From Streptomyces luteolifulvus (lineage in GTDB: Bacteria > Actinomycetota > Actinomycetes > Streptomycetales > Streptomycetaceae): DNA of 64,000 nt. A program made the position numbers and the translations under genes. Of this stretch, positions 16,692 to 25,694 are shown piece after piece. Under the pieces are notes generated by a model. The model had not been told where the DNA came from. It was given only the letters and a program-made list of their open reading frames with translations, and searched no databases. The stretch covers positions 186,001 to 250,000 of the forward strand of contig NZ_VZRB01000002.1 of assembly GCF_008806595.1 (NCBI RefSeq), given 5' to 3'. Each line of letters starts with the position of its first letter. Positions within the stretch are counted from its first letter, which is position 1.

Positions 16692-19540
16692 TATGTCGTC
16701 CTCCGCAGGGAGACCAGGTCGGTCAGTTCACGGTCCGTCAGTTCGGTCAGGGCCGCCTCGCCGGAGCCTAGGATCGCGTCGGCCAGGGCGCGCTTGGATT
16801 CCAGCATGTCTGCGATGCGGTCCTCCACCGTGCCCTCCGTGATGAGGCGGTGGACCTGGACGGGCTGGGTCTGGCCGATGCGGTAGGCGCGGTCGGTGGC
16901 CTGTTCCTCGACGGCCGGGTTCCACCAGCGGTCGAAGTGGATGACATGGCCCGCGCGGGTGAGGTTCAGTCCTGTGCCGGCCGCCTTCAGGGAGAGGACC
17001 AGTACCGGTGTCGAGCCGCTCTGGAAGCGGTCGACCATGCGCTCCCGTTCGGGAACCGGGGTGCCGCCGTGCAGGAGGTCCACGGGGACCGCACGGGCGG
17101 CCAGGTGGGAGCCGATCAGGCGGGCCATCCCGACGTACTGCGTGAAGACCAGTGCCGAGCCGTCCTCGGAGAGAAGCGTGTCCAAGAGCTCGTCCAGCAG
17201 GGCCAGTTTGCCCGAGCGTGCGGCCAGCCGGTCGCCGGTGCCCGGACCGTGTTCCTCCTTCAGATACAGCGCGGGGTGGTCGCAGACCTGTTTCAGGGAG
17301 GTCAGGAGCTTCAGCACCAGGCCCCGGCGGGCGATGCCCTCCGCCGTCTCGATGGCGAGCAGGGACTCGCGGACCACCGCCTCGTAGAGCGCGGCCTGTT
17401 CGCGGGTGAGCGGGACCGGGTGGTCGGTCTCCGTCTTGGGCGGCAGTTCCGGAACGATGCCGGGGTCGGACTTCTTGCGGCGCAGCAGGAAGGGGCGGAC
17501 CAGTCGGGCCAGCCGGGCCACCGCCTCCCCCCGGTCGGCGTTCTCGCCGTTCTCCACCGCGCGCGCGTGCCGGGCGCGGAAGGACTTCAGCGGTCCGAGC
17601 AGGCCCGGTGTCGTCCAGTCCAGCAGCGCCCAGAGTTCGGAGAGGTTGTTCTCCACCGGTGTGCCGGTGAGGGCCACGCGCGCGGGGGACGGGATCGTGC
17701 GCAGCGCCTTGGCCGTCGCGGAGTACGGGTTCTTCACGTGCTGTGCTTCGTCGGCGACGAGCATGCCCCAGGTGTGCTGGGCCAGTGTGGCCGACGCCGA
17801 CCGCATTGTGCCGTACGTGGTGAGGACGAAGCCGCCGGCCACGTCGTCCAGAGTGCGGTCCGGGCCGTGGAAGCGGCGGACGGGAACTCCGGGCGCAAAG
17901 CGGGTGATCTCCCGCTGCCAGTTGCCCAGCAGCGAGGCGGGGCAGACCACCAGGGTCGGTTCGTGGCGTGCGCGGCGCAGATGCAGCGCGATGACGGTGA
18001 TCGTCTTGCCGAGGCCCATGTCGTCGGCGAGGCAGCCGCCGAGGCCGAGCGAGGTCATGAGGTCCAGCCAGGCCAGACCGCGGAGTTGGTAGTCGCGGAG
18101 GGTGGCGTGCAGGCCGGGCGGCGGCTCGGCGGGGCGGACACCGGCCGTGAGGCGGTCGCGGAGGGCGGCGAGCGCGCCGACCGGCACCGCCTGAACCGTC
18201 TCGCCGTCGACCTCCGCGCTGCCGGTGAGGGCGACGGACAGCGCGTCGACCGGGTCGAGCAGGCCGAGTTCACGCTTGCGGGCCTTGCGGACGAGGGCAG
18301 GGTCGACGAGCACCCACTGGTCCCGCAGGCGGACGACCGGGCGGTGCGCCTCGGCGAGCTCGTCCATCTCGGCCTCGCTGAGCGGGTCGCCGCCGAGCGC
18401 CAGCTGCCAGCGGAACTGGAGGAGTTCCTCGCTCTCGAAGAAGCCGGTGCCGTCGGTCGCCGAGCCGGGCGCGGATCGTACGACCGCGGCCGCGGTCAGG
18501 TCCTGGGCCAGGTCCCGGGGCCAGTGCACGGCGACCCCGGCCGCCGCGAGCCGCGTCGCCGCCATGCCGAGCAGGTCGCCCAGTTCTTCGTCGGACAGGG
18601 CCAGGACGTCGGGTACGTCCTGTTCGGCGAGCCGGTGGAGCGGCGGCCACACGCGGGCCGCACGCCGCACCGCTAGCGCCGCGTCCACGCGGGCGCGTGG
18701 GCCGAAGGCGGCGTCCGCCCCGCCCGCCCACAGGGCGGCCGCGTCGGTCACGAGGGTGGGGTCGGCGAGGCTGTGGACCTGGACGATCGCCGCGCCCGCG
18801 CTGCGCACGCCCGCGTCGTCGTCGCGGTCGAACAGTTCGTACGCCGAGAGGTCCAGACGGAGCGAGATGCGTACGCCCGCGTCCATGCCGGCGGCGACCT
18901 CGGCGGCCCAGTCGTGGGCGCCGGGCAGGTGCTGCGGGGGGCTGTCCGCGAAGGGCTTCCCGGAGGCGAACGGGGCGGCGGGGGTGCGGGGCAGGGTGTC
19001 CGCGACGGCGTCCAGGAAGGAACGCATCAGCGCTTCCGGCTCGGGCAGCCTGAGCGGTCCGGGACCGGGCAGCGGGACCGCGTGCCCCTCGTACGGCAGG
19101 GCGGCCGCGACCGCGCGCAGGTGTGCGATGTCGTCCGGGTCGAGGGGGCCGGCCCGCCAGGCGTCGTGGCCGGTGGGGGTCAGGCCGGGCAGCAGCCGGC
19201 CGCGCGCGGCGAGCCGCAGCGCGTGCAGTGCGGCCGCGCCCCAGCAGGCGGTGGCGGGGTGGGCGGCGGGATGGCGGCGGGCGTGCACGAGCAGGGGCAG
19301 CGCCTCGTCGAGCCGGAGCGACAGTGCGGGGGCGGGCCTGCGCCGGACGCCCGCGCCGTGCCGTCGTACGACGGTGAGCTCCGTGTGCCCGGTGCTGTCG
19401 CCGGGCAGGGGGCCGCCTTCGGGGTCCCAGAAGGCGACGCGTCCCTCACGCGGCAGGGGTGCGGGCAGGAAGACGGCCGCGAGCCGCACGGGAACGGGAT
19501 CCCGGACGCCGTCCGGCACCGCCACCGCCGTGTCGCTCAT
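16691..19540 (-). CDS. SNF2-family DEAD/H helicase-like ATPase
   Basis: A 949-residue protein. About 450 N-terminal residues form a bacterial SNF2-associated region, followed by the two RecA-like lobes. Motif I is DDMGLGKT, motif II is DEAQ (a known DEAH variant), motif III is LTGTPVENNLSELW. Motifs V and VI are AAGTGLNLTRAGHVIHFD and DRAYRIGQTQPVQVHRL. SNF2 ATPases translocate on double-stranded DNA and remodel protein-DNA complexes. The ATG at 19540 is chosen (GGGAGGTGG upstream). An in-frame extension to 19780 is unlike protein. Followed directly by the SWIM gene. Confidence 0.93.
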   Translation of the reverse strand: MSDTAVAVPDGVRDPVPVRLAAVFLPAPLPREGRVAFWDPEGGPLPGDSTGHTELTVVRRHGAGVRRRPAPALSLRLDEALPLLVHARRHPAAHPATACWGAAALHALRLAARGRLLPGLTPTGHDAWRAGPLDPDDIAHLRAVAAALPYEGHAVPLPGPGPLRLPEPEALMRSFLDAVADTLPRTPAAPFASGKPFADSPPQHLPGAHDWAAEVAAGMDAGVRISLRLDLSAYELFDRDDDAGVRSAGAAIVQVHSLADPTLVTDAAALWAGGADAAFGPRARVDAALAVRRAARVWPPLHRLAEQDVPDVLALSDEELGDLLGMAATRLAAAGVAVHWPRDLAQDLTAAAVVRSAPGSATDGTGFFESEELLQFRWQLALGGDPLSEAEMDELAEAHRPVVRLRDQWVLVDPALVRKARKRELGLLDPVDALSVALTGSAEVDGETVQAVPVGALAALRDRLTAGVRPAEPPPGLHATLRDYQLRGLAWLDLMTSLGLGGCLADDMGLGKTITVIALHLRRARHEPTLVVCPASLLGNWQREITRFAPGVPVRRFHGPDRTLDDVAGGFVLTTYGTMRSASATLAQHTWGMLVADEAQHVKNPYSATAKALRTIPSPARVALTGTPVENNLSELWALLDWTTPGLLGPLKSFRARHARAVENGENADRGEAVARLARLVRPFLLRRKKSDPGIVPELPPKTETDHPVPLTREQAALYEAVVRESLLAIETAEGIARRGLVLKLLTSLKQVCDHPALYLKEEHGPGTGDRLAARSGKLALLDELLDTLLSEDGSALVFTQYVGMARLIGSHLAARAVPVDLLHGGTPVPERERMVDRFQSGSTPVLVLSLKAAGTGLNLTRAGHVIHFDRWWNPAVEEQATDRAYRIGQTQPVQVHRLITEGTVEDRIADMLESKRALADAILGSGEAALTELTDRELTDLVSLRRTT

Positions 19541-19665
19541 ACGCTCTGCCACCTCCCGCCCGTCAGTCGAATCAGTCGTCTTCGACTCTACGGGCGGGGT
19601 CTGACATTGATGCTGATACTCGGGTTCCGGTGGTCGGCTCCGACGGCCCGTCCCGGGCCCCCTGG

Positions 19666-20247
19666 TCAGGGAACCGTGCGCGAGACGACGTACACCATCG
19701 GGAAGTCCGGGTTCGCCAGGTTGACCACGATGTCCTGGGTGGGCGCCGGGTTCTTCTGCGCGTGCACGAGACCCCACCACGGCCCCGGGCCCGTGAACTT
19801 CCAGCCGCTGATGTGCTGGTCGCGGGCGCTGATGGTGATGTCGCCCTTCTTCAGGTCCTCCCGGCCCACGCCGACGCCGTTCAGAAAGGCGTCCAGGCCC
19901 GCGTTGGTGGTGCGGAACTCGACGTAGAGGCGGCTGGTCTTCCAGTTGTTGGTCTCGTAGTAGGCGACGGAGTCGGCCGGGTGCGGGACCGGCACCTGGT
20001 AGAGGCGGCGCTGGACCTTGGACGGATAGCCCGCCGCGAGGCTGGTCGCGGAGTACTTCGCCTCCTTGTCCTTGCCGCTGTTGCGGCTCTGGTTGGCGGA
20101 GATCACCAGATAGCCGGCCGGGACGCCGATGAGCAGCCCGATGATGAGCAGGGTGATCGCCCTGCGGCGGATCATGTGCCGGCGGTCCTCGGGGGGCCGG
20201 GGCGGCTCGTCCGCGGGTGCCGCCTGGCGCGGCAGCGATGCCGTCAC
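19666..20247 (-). CDS. Single-pass membrane protein, conserved hypothetical
   Basis: A 193-residue protein with a cytoplasmic basic segment (about residues 1-28) and one membrane helix (ITLLIIGLLIGVPAGYLVI, about 30-48). The remaining extracytoplasmic domain of about 140 residues contains SRLYVEFRT and WWGLVHAQKNP. I recognise no enzyme family. It begins with GTG at 20247, overlapping the stop of the ROK kinase gene by four bases (GTGA), so it is translationally coupled to it. A longer frame through 21036 is an antisense artefact. Confidence 0.75.
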   Translation of the reverse strand: MTASLPRQAAPADEPPRPPEDRRHMIRRRAITLLIIGLLIGVPAGYLVISANQSRNSGKDKEAKYSATSLAAGYPSKVQRRLYQVPVPHPADSVAYYETNNWKTSRLYVEFRTTNAGLDAFLNGVGVGREDLKKGDITISARDQHISGWKFTGPGPWWGLVHAQKNPAPTQDIVVNLANPDFPMVYVVSRTVP

Positions 20248-21392
20248 AGTGACTCCCGGAAGGCGCGGCGGGCCTGTGCGTACCGCTCGTAGCGTTCGGT
20301 GCGTTCCACCCGGCGCCGCTTGGCGCGCCGGAAGCGGCGGGCGACGAGCCGGGCGAGGTCCGCGGCGCCGACCATGCCGGCCTCGGGGCCGAGCTGGGCG
20401 CGGGTGATGCGGGCCTCGGGCCGGTAGCCGCGGCCGGTGAGATGGCGCTTGAAGGCGTCCCGCGCGGGGCCGATCAGCAGATCGTCGGCCGCGCTGACCC
20501 CGCCGCCGATCACGAAGCACGACGGGTCGAGGGCTGCGGCCAGGTTGGCGATGCCGACGCCGAGCCACTGGCCGATGTCCTGGAGCAGCTCGATGCACAT
20601 CGCGTCGCCCTCGCGGGCCAGCTCGGTGATCACCGGGCCGGTGATGTCGCCGATGCTGCCCTTGACGCGCTCGATGATCCCGTACGCCACCGGGGAGTCG
20701 GCCGCGGCCAGTTCGCGCGCCTCTCTGACCAGCGCGTTGCCGGAGCTGTACTGCTCCCAGCAGCCGCGGTTGCCGCACGGGCAGCGGTGACCGCCGGGCA
20801 CGACCTGCATATGGCCGAACTCTCCGGCGACGCCGTACTTCCCGCGCTTGACCTGCCCGTCCTCCAGTATCGCGCCGCCGATGCCGGTGCCCAGCGTGAT
20901 CATGACGAGGTGGTCCTCGCCGCGGCCGGCGCCGAAGCGCCACTCGGCCCAGGCGGCGGTGTTCGCGTCGTTGTCCACCAGTACGGGAACCGACAGACGG
21001 CCGGAGAGGCGGTCCCTGAGCGGCTCGTTGCGCCACGACAGATGGGGGGCGAACAGGACCCGGTTGCGGTCGGCGTCGACCCAGCCGGCCGCGCCGATGC
21101 CGACGGCGTGCACGTCGTGCCGGTCGGACAGGTCGAGGACCAGCTCGACGATGGTGTCCTCGACGACCTTGGGGCTCTTGGACTTGTCCGGGGTCTCCGT
21201 ACGGACCTTCTCCAGGATGTTGCCGTCGGCGTCGACGACGCCCGCCATCACCTTCGTGCCGCCGATGTCGATGCCGACCGTGGGCACGCGGGGGGCGGTC
21301 AGGTGCGAGCGGCGCTCCCTGGTGCCGACCGTGCGGAGCGCCGGCGCGCGGCGGGAGCCGATGGGGGCGCTGAAGTTGCCGTAGGTGCTCAT
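20244..21392 (-). CDS. ROK-family sugar kinase (glucokinase-like)
   Basis: A 382-residue ROK protein. The ATP-binding motif DIGGTK is at 42-47, the sugar-site region has VDNDANTAAWAEW, and the ROK zinc signature CPCGNRGCWEQ is intact. GxGIGG (LGTGIGGAIL) follows the DNDAN block. It phosphorylates a hexose with ATP. Which sugar is not visible. There is no N-terminal HTH, so it is a kinase rather than a NagC-type repressor. An N-terminal extension of about 35 residues and a basic C-terminal tail (RRFRRAKRRR) are unusual. A candidate GntR operator lies 155 bases upstream, linking it to the neighbouring regulator. ATG at 21392. Confidence 0.92.
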   Translation of the reverse strand: MSTYGNFSAPIGSRRAPALRTVGTRERRSHLTAPRVPTVGIDIGGTKVMAGVVDADGNILEKVRTETPDKSKSPKVVEDTIVELVLDLSDRHDVHAVGIGAAGWVDADRNRVLFAPHLSWRNEPLRDRLSGRLSVPVLVDNDANTAAWAEWRFGAGRGEDHLVMITLGTGIGGAILEDGQVKRGKYGVAGEFGHMQVVPGGHRCPCGNRGCWEQYSSGNALVREARELAAADSPVAYGIIERVKGSIGDITGPVITELAREGDAMCIELLQDIGQWLGVGIANLAAALDPSCFVIGGGVSAADDLLIGPARDAFKRHLTGRGYRPEARITRAQLGPEAGMVGAADLARLVARRFRRAKRRRVERTERYERYAQARRAFRESL

Positions 21393-21546
21393 CGGGCTTG
21401 ATTCTGCCTCACCGGCGGGGTGGGTGCGGTGTGGGGAGCGGAGGGGCGTCGGGACATGTGCCGGGTGCGGCGCCGTGGGGGCCGGTCGCGCAGTTCCCCG
21501 CGCCCCTGGGGTGGGGGCGGTTTCCCCTCGCCAACCCTGGTGCCTC

Positions 21547-21559
21547 ATTGTCCTGACAT
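21547..21559. promoter_or_regulatory. Candidate GntR operator upstream of ROK kinase
   Basis: ATTGTCCTGACAT, differing by one base from the perfect palindrome-containing ATTGTCCGGACAT at 22398. It lies between the GntR gene's 3' end and the ROK start, in the position of a leftward promoter. Confidence 0.55.
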
Positions 21560-21583
21560 TGCGACGAGGTCCCCCGAACCGTC

Positions 21584-22348
21584 TCAGGGGCGTACCAGCA
21601 GTTGGAATTCGAACGCGTAGCGCGACGGGCGGTAGGTGTGGTCGCCGTACTCGACCGCTCTTCCCGTGTCGTCGAAGGTTGTGCGCTGCATGGTGAGCAG
21701 CGGGGCGCCCTCCTGTTCGCCCAGGCGCTCGGCCTCCTCGGCGGTGGCTCCCCGGGCGCCGATGGACTGGCGGGCGCTGTGCAGGGTGATCCCCGCGGAG
21801 CGCATCATGCGGTACAGGCCGGTGGTCTCCAGCTGTGCGGTGCCCAGGTCGAGCAGACCGGGCGGCAGGTGGTTGCAGAGGTACGCCATCGGCTCGCCGT
21901 GCGCGAGCCGCAGCCGCTCGACCCGGTGTACGTCGCCGCCCTCGGACAGCCCGAGCGCGGCGGCGACCTCCGCGGTGGCCGGGACGAGCGTGTTGACGAG
22001 GACCTTGGTCGCGGGGCGCTGGCCGGCCGCCTCCAGGTCGTCGTAGAGGCTGCTGAGCTCCAGCGGGCGCTTGACCTGGCTGTGCACCACCTGGGTGCCG
22101 ACGCCGCGACGGCGTACGAGCAGGCCCTTGTCGACGAGCGACTGGATGGCCTGACGGACGGTGGGCCGTGACAGACCGAGGCGGCCTGCGAGCTCGATCT
22201 CGTTGCCCAGCAGGCTTCCGGGGGTCAGCTGTCCGTGCTCGATCGCGGCCTCGAGCTGCTGGGACAGCTGGAAGTACAGCGGCACCGGGCTGCTGCGGTC
22301 CACACTGAGCTCGAGGGTCACGGTCGGGTCCACTTCTGGTTTCGGCAC
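21584..22348 (-). CDS. GntR-family regulator (HutC/UTRA subfamily)
   Basis: A 254-residue regulator. The winged HTH at about residues 15-85 contains VPLYFQLSQQLEAAIEHG, LSRPTVRQAIQSLVDKGLL and the wing RRRGVGTQV. A C-terminal UTRA ligand domain (about 100-250) ends in YGDHTYRPSRYAFEFQLLV. HutC/UTRA regulators sense sugars or phosphorylated sugars and repress adjacent catabolic genes. It is divergent from the oxidoreductase gene and upstream of the ROK kinase. Matching palindromes at 22398 and 21547 suggest that it controls both and itself. Confidence 0.92.
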   Translation of the reverse strand: MPKPEVDPTVTLELSVDRSSPVPLYFQLSQQLEAAIEHGQLTPGSLLGNEIELAGRLGLSRPTVRQAIQSLVDKGLLVRRRGVGTQVVHSQVKRPLELSSLYDDLEAAGQRPATKVLVNTLVPATAEVAAALGLSEGGDVHRVERLRLAHGEPMAYLCNHLPPGLLDLGTAQLETTGLYRMMRSAGITLHSARQSIGARGATAEEAERLGEQEGAPLLTMQRTTFDDTGRAVEYGDHTYRPSRYAFEFQLLVRP

Positions 22349-22397
22349 GGCCCCGAGCGTAGCTGTGTGAATGGTTGACGGGAAGTTGTGTAGTTCG

Positions 22398-22410
22398 ATT
22401 GTCCGGACAT
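22398..22410. promoter_or_regulatory. Candidate GntR operator between gntR and oxidoreductase genes
   Basis: ATTGTCCGGACAT contains the perfect palindrome TGTCCGGACA (22400-22409), within the 103-base divergent intergenic region. One mismatch to the copy at 21547-21559. Confidence 0.6.
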
Positions 22411-22451
22411 ACGGATTGACAGCACGCCGGGTCCGACCTCACTTTGGTCCC

Positions 22452-23474
22452 ATGCGCATCGGAGTCATCGGTATGGGCCGGATCGGCACCATCCATGCGA
22501 GGACCCTCAGCCGTCACCGGGAGGTCGGCTCCCTGATCCTCACGGACGCTGATCCCGCGCGGGCCCAGGCACTCGCCCATCGTCTGGGGGAGACGGCGGC
22601 TCCGGGCGTGGACGAGATCTTCAAGTGGGGCGTGGACGCCGTGGTGATCACGACGGCGACCTCGGCGCATGCCGAACTGATCGGCCGGGCGGCGCGCGCC
22701 GGGCTGCCCGTCTTCTGTGAGAAGCCGATCGCGCTCGACCTGCCCGGTACCTTGCAGGCCATCGCCGAGGTCGAAGCAGCCGGAACGGTTCTTCAGATGG
22801 GCTTCCAGCGCCGCTTCGACGCCGGCTATGCGGGCGCGCGGGAGGCGGTCCGCTCGGGACGGCTCGGGCGGCTGCACACCGTCCGGGCCATGACCTCGGA
22901 CCAGGCGCCACCGCCCGCCGCGTATCTGCCGCAGTCCGGCGGGCTCTACCGGGACACCCTGATCCATGACTTCGACGCCGTGCGCTGGGTGACCGGGCGC
23001 GAGGTCGTCGATGTGTACGCGGCCGGGTCCGACGCCGGGCCCGCGATGTTCCGTGAGGCGGACGACATCGACACGGCCGCGGCGGTTCTCACGCTCGACG
23101 ACGGCACGCTGGTCACGGCTACGGCGACACGGCTCAACGGCGCGGGCTACGACGTGCGCATGGAGCTGGCCGGGGAGCTGGACCAGGTCGTGGTCGGCCT
23201 GGACGACCGTACGCCGATCGCCTCCACCGAGCCGACCGGGCCACCGGCCGCGGACAAGCCGTGGACCGGGTTCCTGGAGCGCTTCGGCCCCGCGTACGAG
23301 GCGGAGCTGATCGCGTTCGTCGACGTGCTGCACGGTGAGCGGGCCAACCCCTGCGACGGGCGCGAGGCCTTGCAGGCCCTGCGGATCGCGGAGGCCTGCG
23401 ATGTGTCCCGCCGCGAGCGCAGAGTTGTGCGGCCGGCGGAGCTTCCGGGCGGAGTCGGCGCGACGTCCGTGTGA
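22452..23474 (+). CDS. Gfo/Idh/MocA-family NAD(P)-dependent oxidoreductase
   Basis: A 340-residue oxidoreductase. The Rossmann N-terminus is MRIGVIGMGRIGTIHARTL (GxGxxG), followed by the family signature EKPIALDL (the Lys of EKP is catalytic) and the C-terminal alpha/beta domain with HDFDAVRWVTG. This resembles inositol 2-dehydrogenases and related sugar dehydrogenases. Substrate not assignable. ATG at 22452 is chosen because it begins the Rossmann fold. The frame opens at 22371 without protein-like sequence. Divergent from the GntR gene with a shared operator. With the ROK kinase it suggests sugar or polyol catabolism. Confidence 0.92.
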   Translation: MRIGVIGMGRIGTIHARTLSRHREVGSLILTDADPARAQALAHRLGETAAPGVDEIFKWGVDAVVITTATSAHAELIGRAARAGLPVFCEKPIALDLPGTLQAIAEVEAAGTVLQMGFQRRFDAGYAGAREAVRSGRLGRLHTVRAMTSDQAPPPAAYLPQSGGLYRDTLIHDFDAVRWVTGREVVDVYAAGSDAGPAMFREADDIDTAAAVLTLDDGTLVTATATRLNGAGYDVRMELAGELDQVVVGLDDRTPIASTEPTGPPAADKPWTGFLERFGPAYEAELIAFVDVLHGERANPCDGREALQALRIAEACDVSRRERRVVRPAELPGGVGATSV

Positions 23475-23532
23475 AGGGGCCGGCCCCGCCCCTCCCCTGC
23501 TCGAAGCCCGTGGAGTCGGGGTGGGCCGCGGC

Positions 23533-24717
23533 CTACCACCGCACCGGCAGGCTGCGCAGCCCCCGCATCAGCATCCCCGGGAGCCAGTCGCCGGGAGGGC
23601 CGTCCAGGGTGAGTCCGGGGGCGCGCTCCAGCAGGGTGCGTATCGCCGTGCGGGCTTCGAGGCGGGCCAGTGGGGCGCCGATGCAGTAGTGGATGCCGTG
23701 GCCGAAGGCGACGTGGCCGCGGGTGTCGCGGTGGATGTCGAAGCGGTCCGGGTCCTCGTAGCGGCCCGCGTCACGGTCGGCCGCGGTGAGGCCGATCATC
23801 ACCGACTCGCCCTTCTCGACGCGGGTGCCGCCGATCTCCAGGGGCTCGGCGGCGTACCGGAACGTCGCGTTCTCCACCGGTCCCTCGTAGCGCAGCATCT
23901 CCTCGACCGCGTCGTCGACGAGGGTCATGTCGGCGCGCAGGGCGGCGAATTGGTCCGGATGAGTGAGCAGGGCGTGGACGCCGCTGGTGATCAGGTTGAC
24001 GGTGGTCTCGTGGCCCGCGATGAGCAGGATGAAGGCCATGCCGCGCAGTTCCTGCGGCGAGAGCCGGTCGCCGTCCTCGGCGGTGGTGCGGATGAGATCG
24101 CTGAGGAGGTCTCCGCTCGGCCCGGCCCAGCGCTTGTCCTCGATCAGCTCGGTGAAGTACTCGGCGAGTTGCGCGAAGGCGTCGTACTCGCTCTGCGAAC
24201 TGGTCGGCGCGACCGCCTCCGTCGACAGCTTGCGGAACGCCGCGCGGTCGATCTCCGGTACACCGAGCAGCTCGCAGATCACGGTGAGCGGCAAGGGGTG
24301 GGCGAACGAGTCCACCAGGTCGACGCCGCCGTGCGGCAGCATCGCGTCGAGGAGGCCGTCGGTGATCTCCTGGATCCTGGGCCGCAGCTCCTCCATCCGG
24401 CGCATGGTGAACGCACGCGAGACGAGCCGGCGCAGCCGGGTGTGCCGGGGCGGGTCGGCCATCAGCAGATAGGGGCCGATCAGCTCCTCGTCGAGGAATG
24501 TCGTCCCGATCTTGCTGCCGTCCTTGGACAGCCGCGGATCGGCGAGCGCCGCGCGCGCCGCCTCGTACCCGACGACGAGCCATGCCTCGTGGTGTGCCTC
24601 TCCGCCGGGCAGCCGCACGCGGTGCACCGGGCCGCGTTCACGCAGGCGTGCGTACACGGTGTGCGGGTCGCGGCGGAACCCGTCGCCGAACTCCCCCAGA
24701 TCGATCACTTCCGTCAT
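23533..24717 (-). CDS. Cytochrome P450
   Basis: A 394-residue soluble bacterial P450 with I-helix AGHETT (234-239), ExxR as EMLR (273-276), and heme loop FGHGIHYCIGAPLARLEA with Cys345 as thiolate ligand. It would hydroxylate or otherwise oxidise a small molecule with a ferredoxin partner. No ferredoxin gene is adjacent. ATG at 24717 is preceded by AGGGGAGG. Upstream in-frame sequence is non-protein-like. The two-component system 238 bases upstream is on the same strand and may control it. CYP family cannot be fixed without alignment. Confidence 0.94.
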   Translation of the reverse strand: MTEVIDLGEFGDGFRRDPHTVYARLRERGPVHRVRLPGGEAHHEAWLVVGYEAARAALADPRLSKDGSKIGTTFLDEELIGPYLLMADPPRHTRLRRLVSRAFTMRRMEELRPRIQEITDGLLDAMLPHGGVDLVDSFAHPLPLTVICELLGVPEIDRAAFRKLSTEAVAPTSSQSEYDAFAQLAEYFTELIEDKRWAGPSGDLLSDLIRTTAEDGDRLSPQELRGMAFILLIAGHETTVNLITSGVHALLTHPDQFAALRADMTLVDDAVEEMLRYEGPVENATFRYAAEPLEIGGTRVEKGESVMIGLTAADRDAGRYEDPDRFDIHRDTRGHVAFGHGIHYCIGAPLARLEARTAIRTLLERAPGLTLDGPPGDWLPGMLMRGLRSLPVRW

Positions 24718-24954
24718 GGCCTCCCCTTTTCCCATGCCGCTGCCGATGCCCTCCCGGACCGCCCCGTCCCCACAACTCCCGCTGCCCGTACAACGCGTAC
24801 GGTCCGCGGCGAGTGCCCGTCCGGCGGATCGAGGCCGCAGACACGGGCCCTGGCATGCGCTCCCCGCACTTCCGACGCAGGTCCAGGGGCGGACCCTGCG
24901 CCGATCAGGTGCCGCCGCTTTCCCGCGACCTGATCCGCCGCAGGGGCAATACAC

Positions 24955-25635
24955 CTAGGGGGTGTCCCCCTCCAGTTCCTCCAGAAGTCCCGCGTCGTAC
25001 GCCAACAGGGCGATCTGGACGCGGTTGTTGAGGTCGAGCTTGGCGAGGATGCGGGAGACGTGGGTCTTGACGGTGGCGACGCTCATGAAGAGCTCGCCGG
25101 CGATCTCCGCGTTGGACAGGCCCCGGCCGACCGCGACGGCGACTTCGCGTTCACGGTCGTTGAGGGCGGCGATGCGCTCCTGCGCGCGGGTGCGGCGGGT
25201 GTCGGCGGCGGTGCCGGCCGCGTGGTCCATCAGGCGGCGGGTGACGGCGGGCGACAGAACGGGGTCGCCGGCCGCGACCCGGCGCACCGCGTCGAGGATC
25301 TCGGCGGGCGGGGTGTCCTTGAGAACGAATCCGGCGGCGCCCGCGCGCAGGGCGCGCAGTACCTGCTCGTCCGCGTGGAAGGTGGTGAGGACCACGACCT
25401 GCGGGGCGTCCGGGCGGCCGCGCAGCAACTTGGTGGCGGTGAGGCCGTCCACCGACGGCATGCGGATGTCCATGAGGACGACGTGTGGCTCGGCGCGGTC
25501 CACGAGCGCCTCGACCTCGGCGCCGTCGGCGGCCTCGCCGACGACCTCGATGTCCTCGGCCCCGCCCAGCATCAGGGACAGGCCGGCCCTCACCAGCGGA
25601 TCGTCGTCGACGAGGAGCAGTCTGATCGCAGTCAT
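24955..25635 (-). CDS. NarL/LuxR-type response regulator
   Basis: A 226-residue response regulator. The receiver domain starts MTAIRLLLVDDDPLVRAG, with the phospho-acceptor Asp in VLMDIRMP and a Lys in FVLKDTPP. The C-terminal LuxR HTH reads LNDREREVAVAVGRGLSNAEIA then ATVKTHVSRILAKL. Pairs with the histidine kinase immediately upstream (60-base gap, same strand). ATG at 25635. Candidate target: the downstream P450 gene (inference from order only). Confidence 0.94.
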   Translation of the reverse strand: MTAIRLLLVDDDPLVRAGLSLMLGGAEDIEVVGEAADGAEVEALVDRAEPHVVLMDIRMPSVDGLTATKLLRGRPDAPQVVVLTTFHADEQVLRALRAGAAGFVLKDTPPAEILDAVRRVAAGDPVLSPAVTRRLMDHAAGTAADTRRTRAQERIAALNDREREVAVAVGRGLSNAEIAGELFMSVATVKTHVSRILAKLDLNNRVQIALLAYDAGLLEELEGDTP

Positions 25636-25694
25636 GGTCCTTACGTAATCACGGTTGCGGTGCGCGAGTTGACCGGACGCGGGACGGGGCCCGC

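Noticed and set aside
21393..23333. Upstream in-frame extension of the ROK kinase to 23333
   Set aside because: It runs antisense through gntR and the oxidoreductase. The ROK protein is complete from the ATG at 21392.
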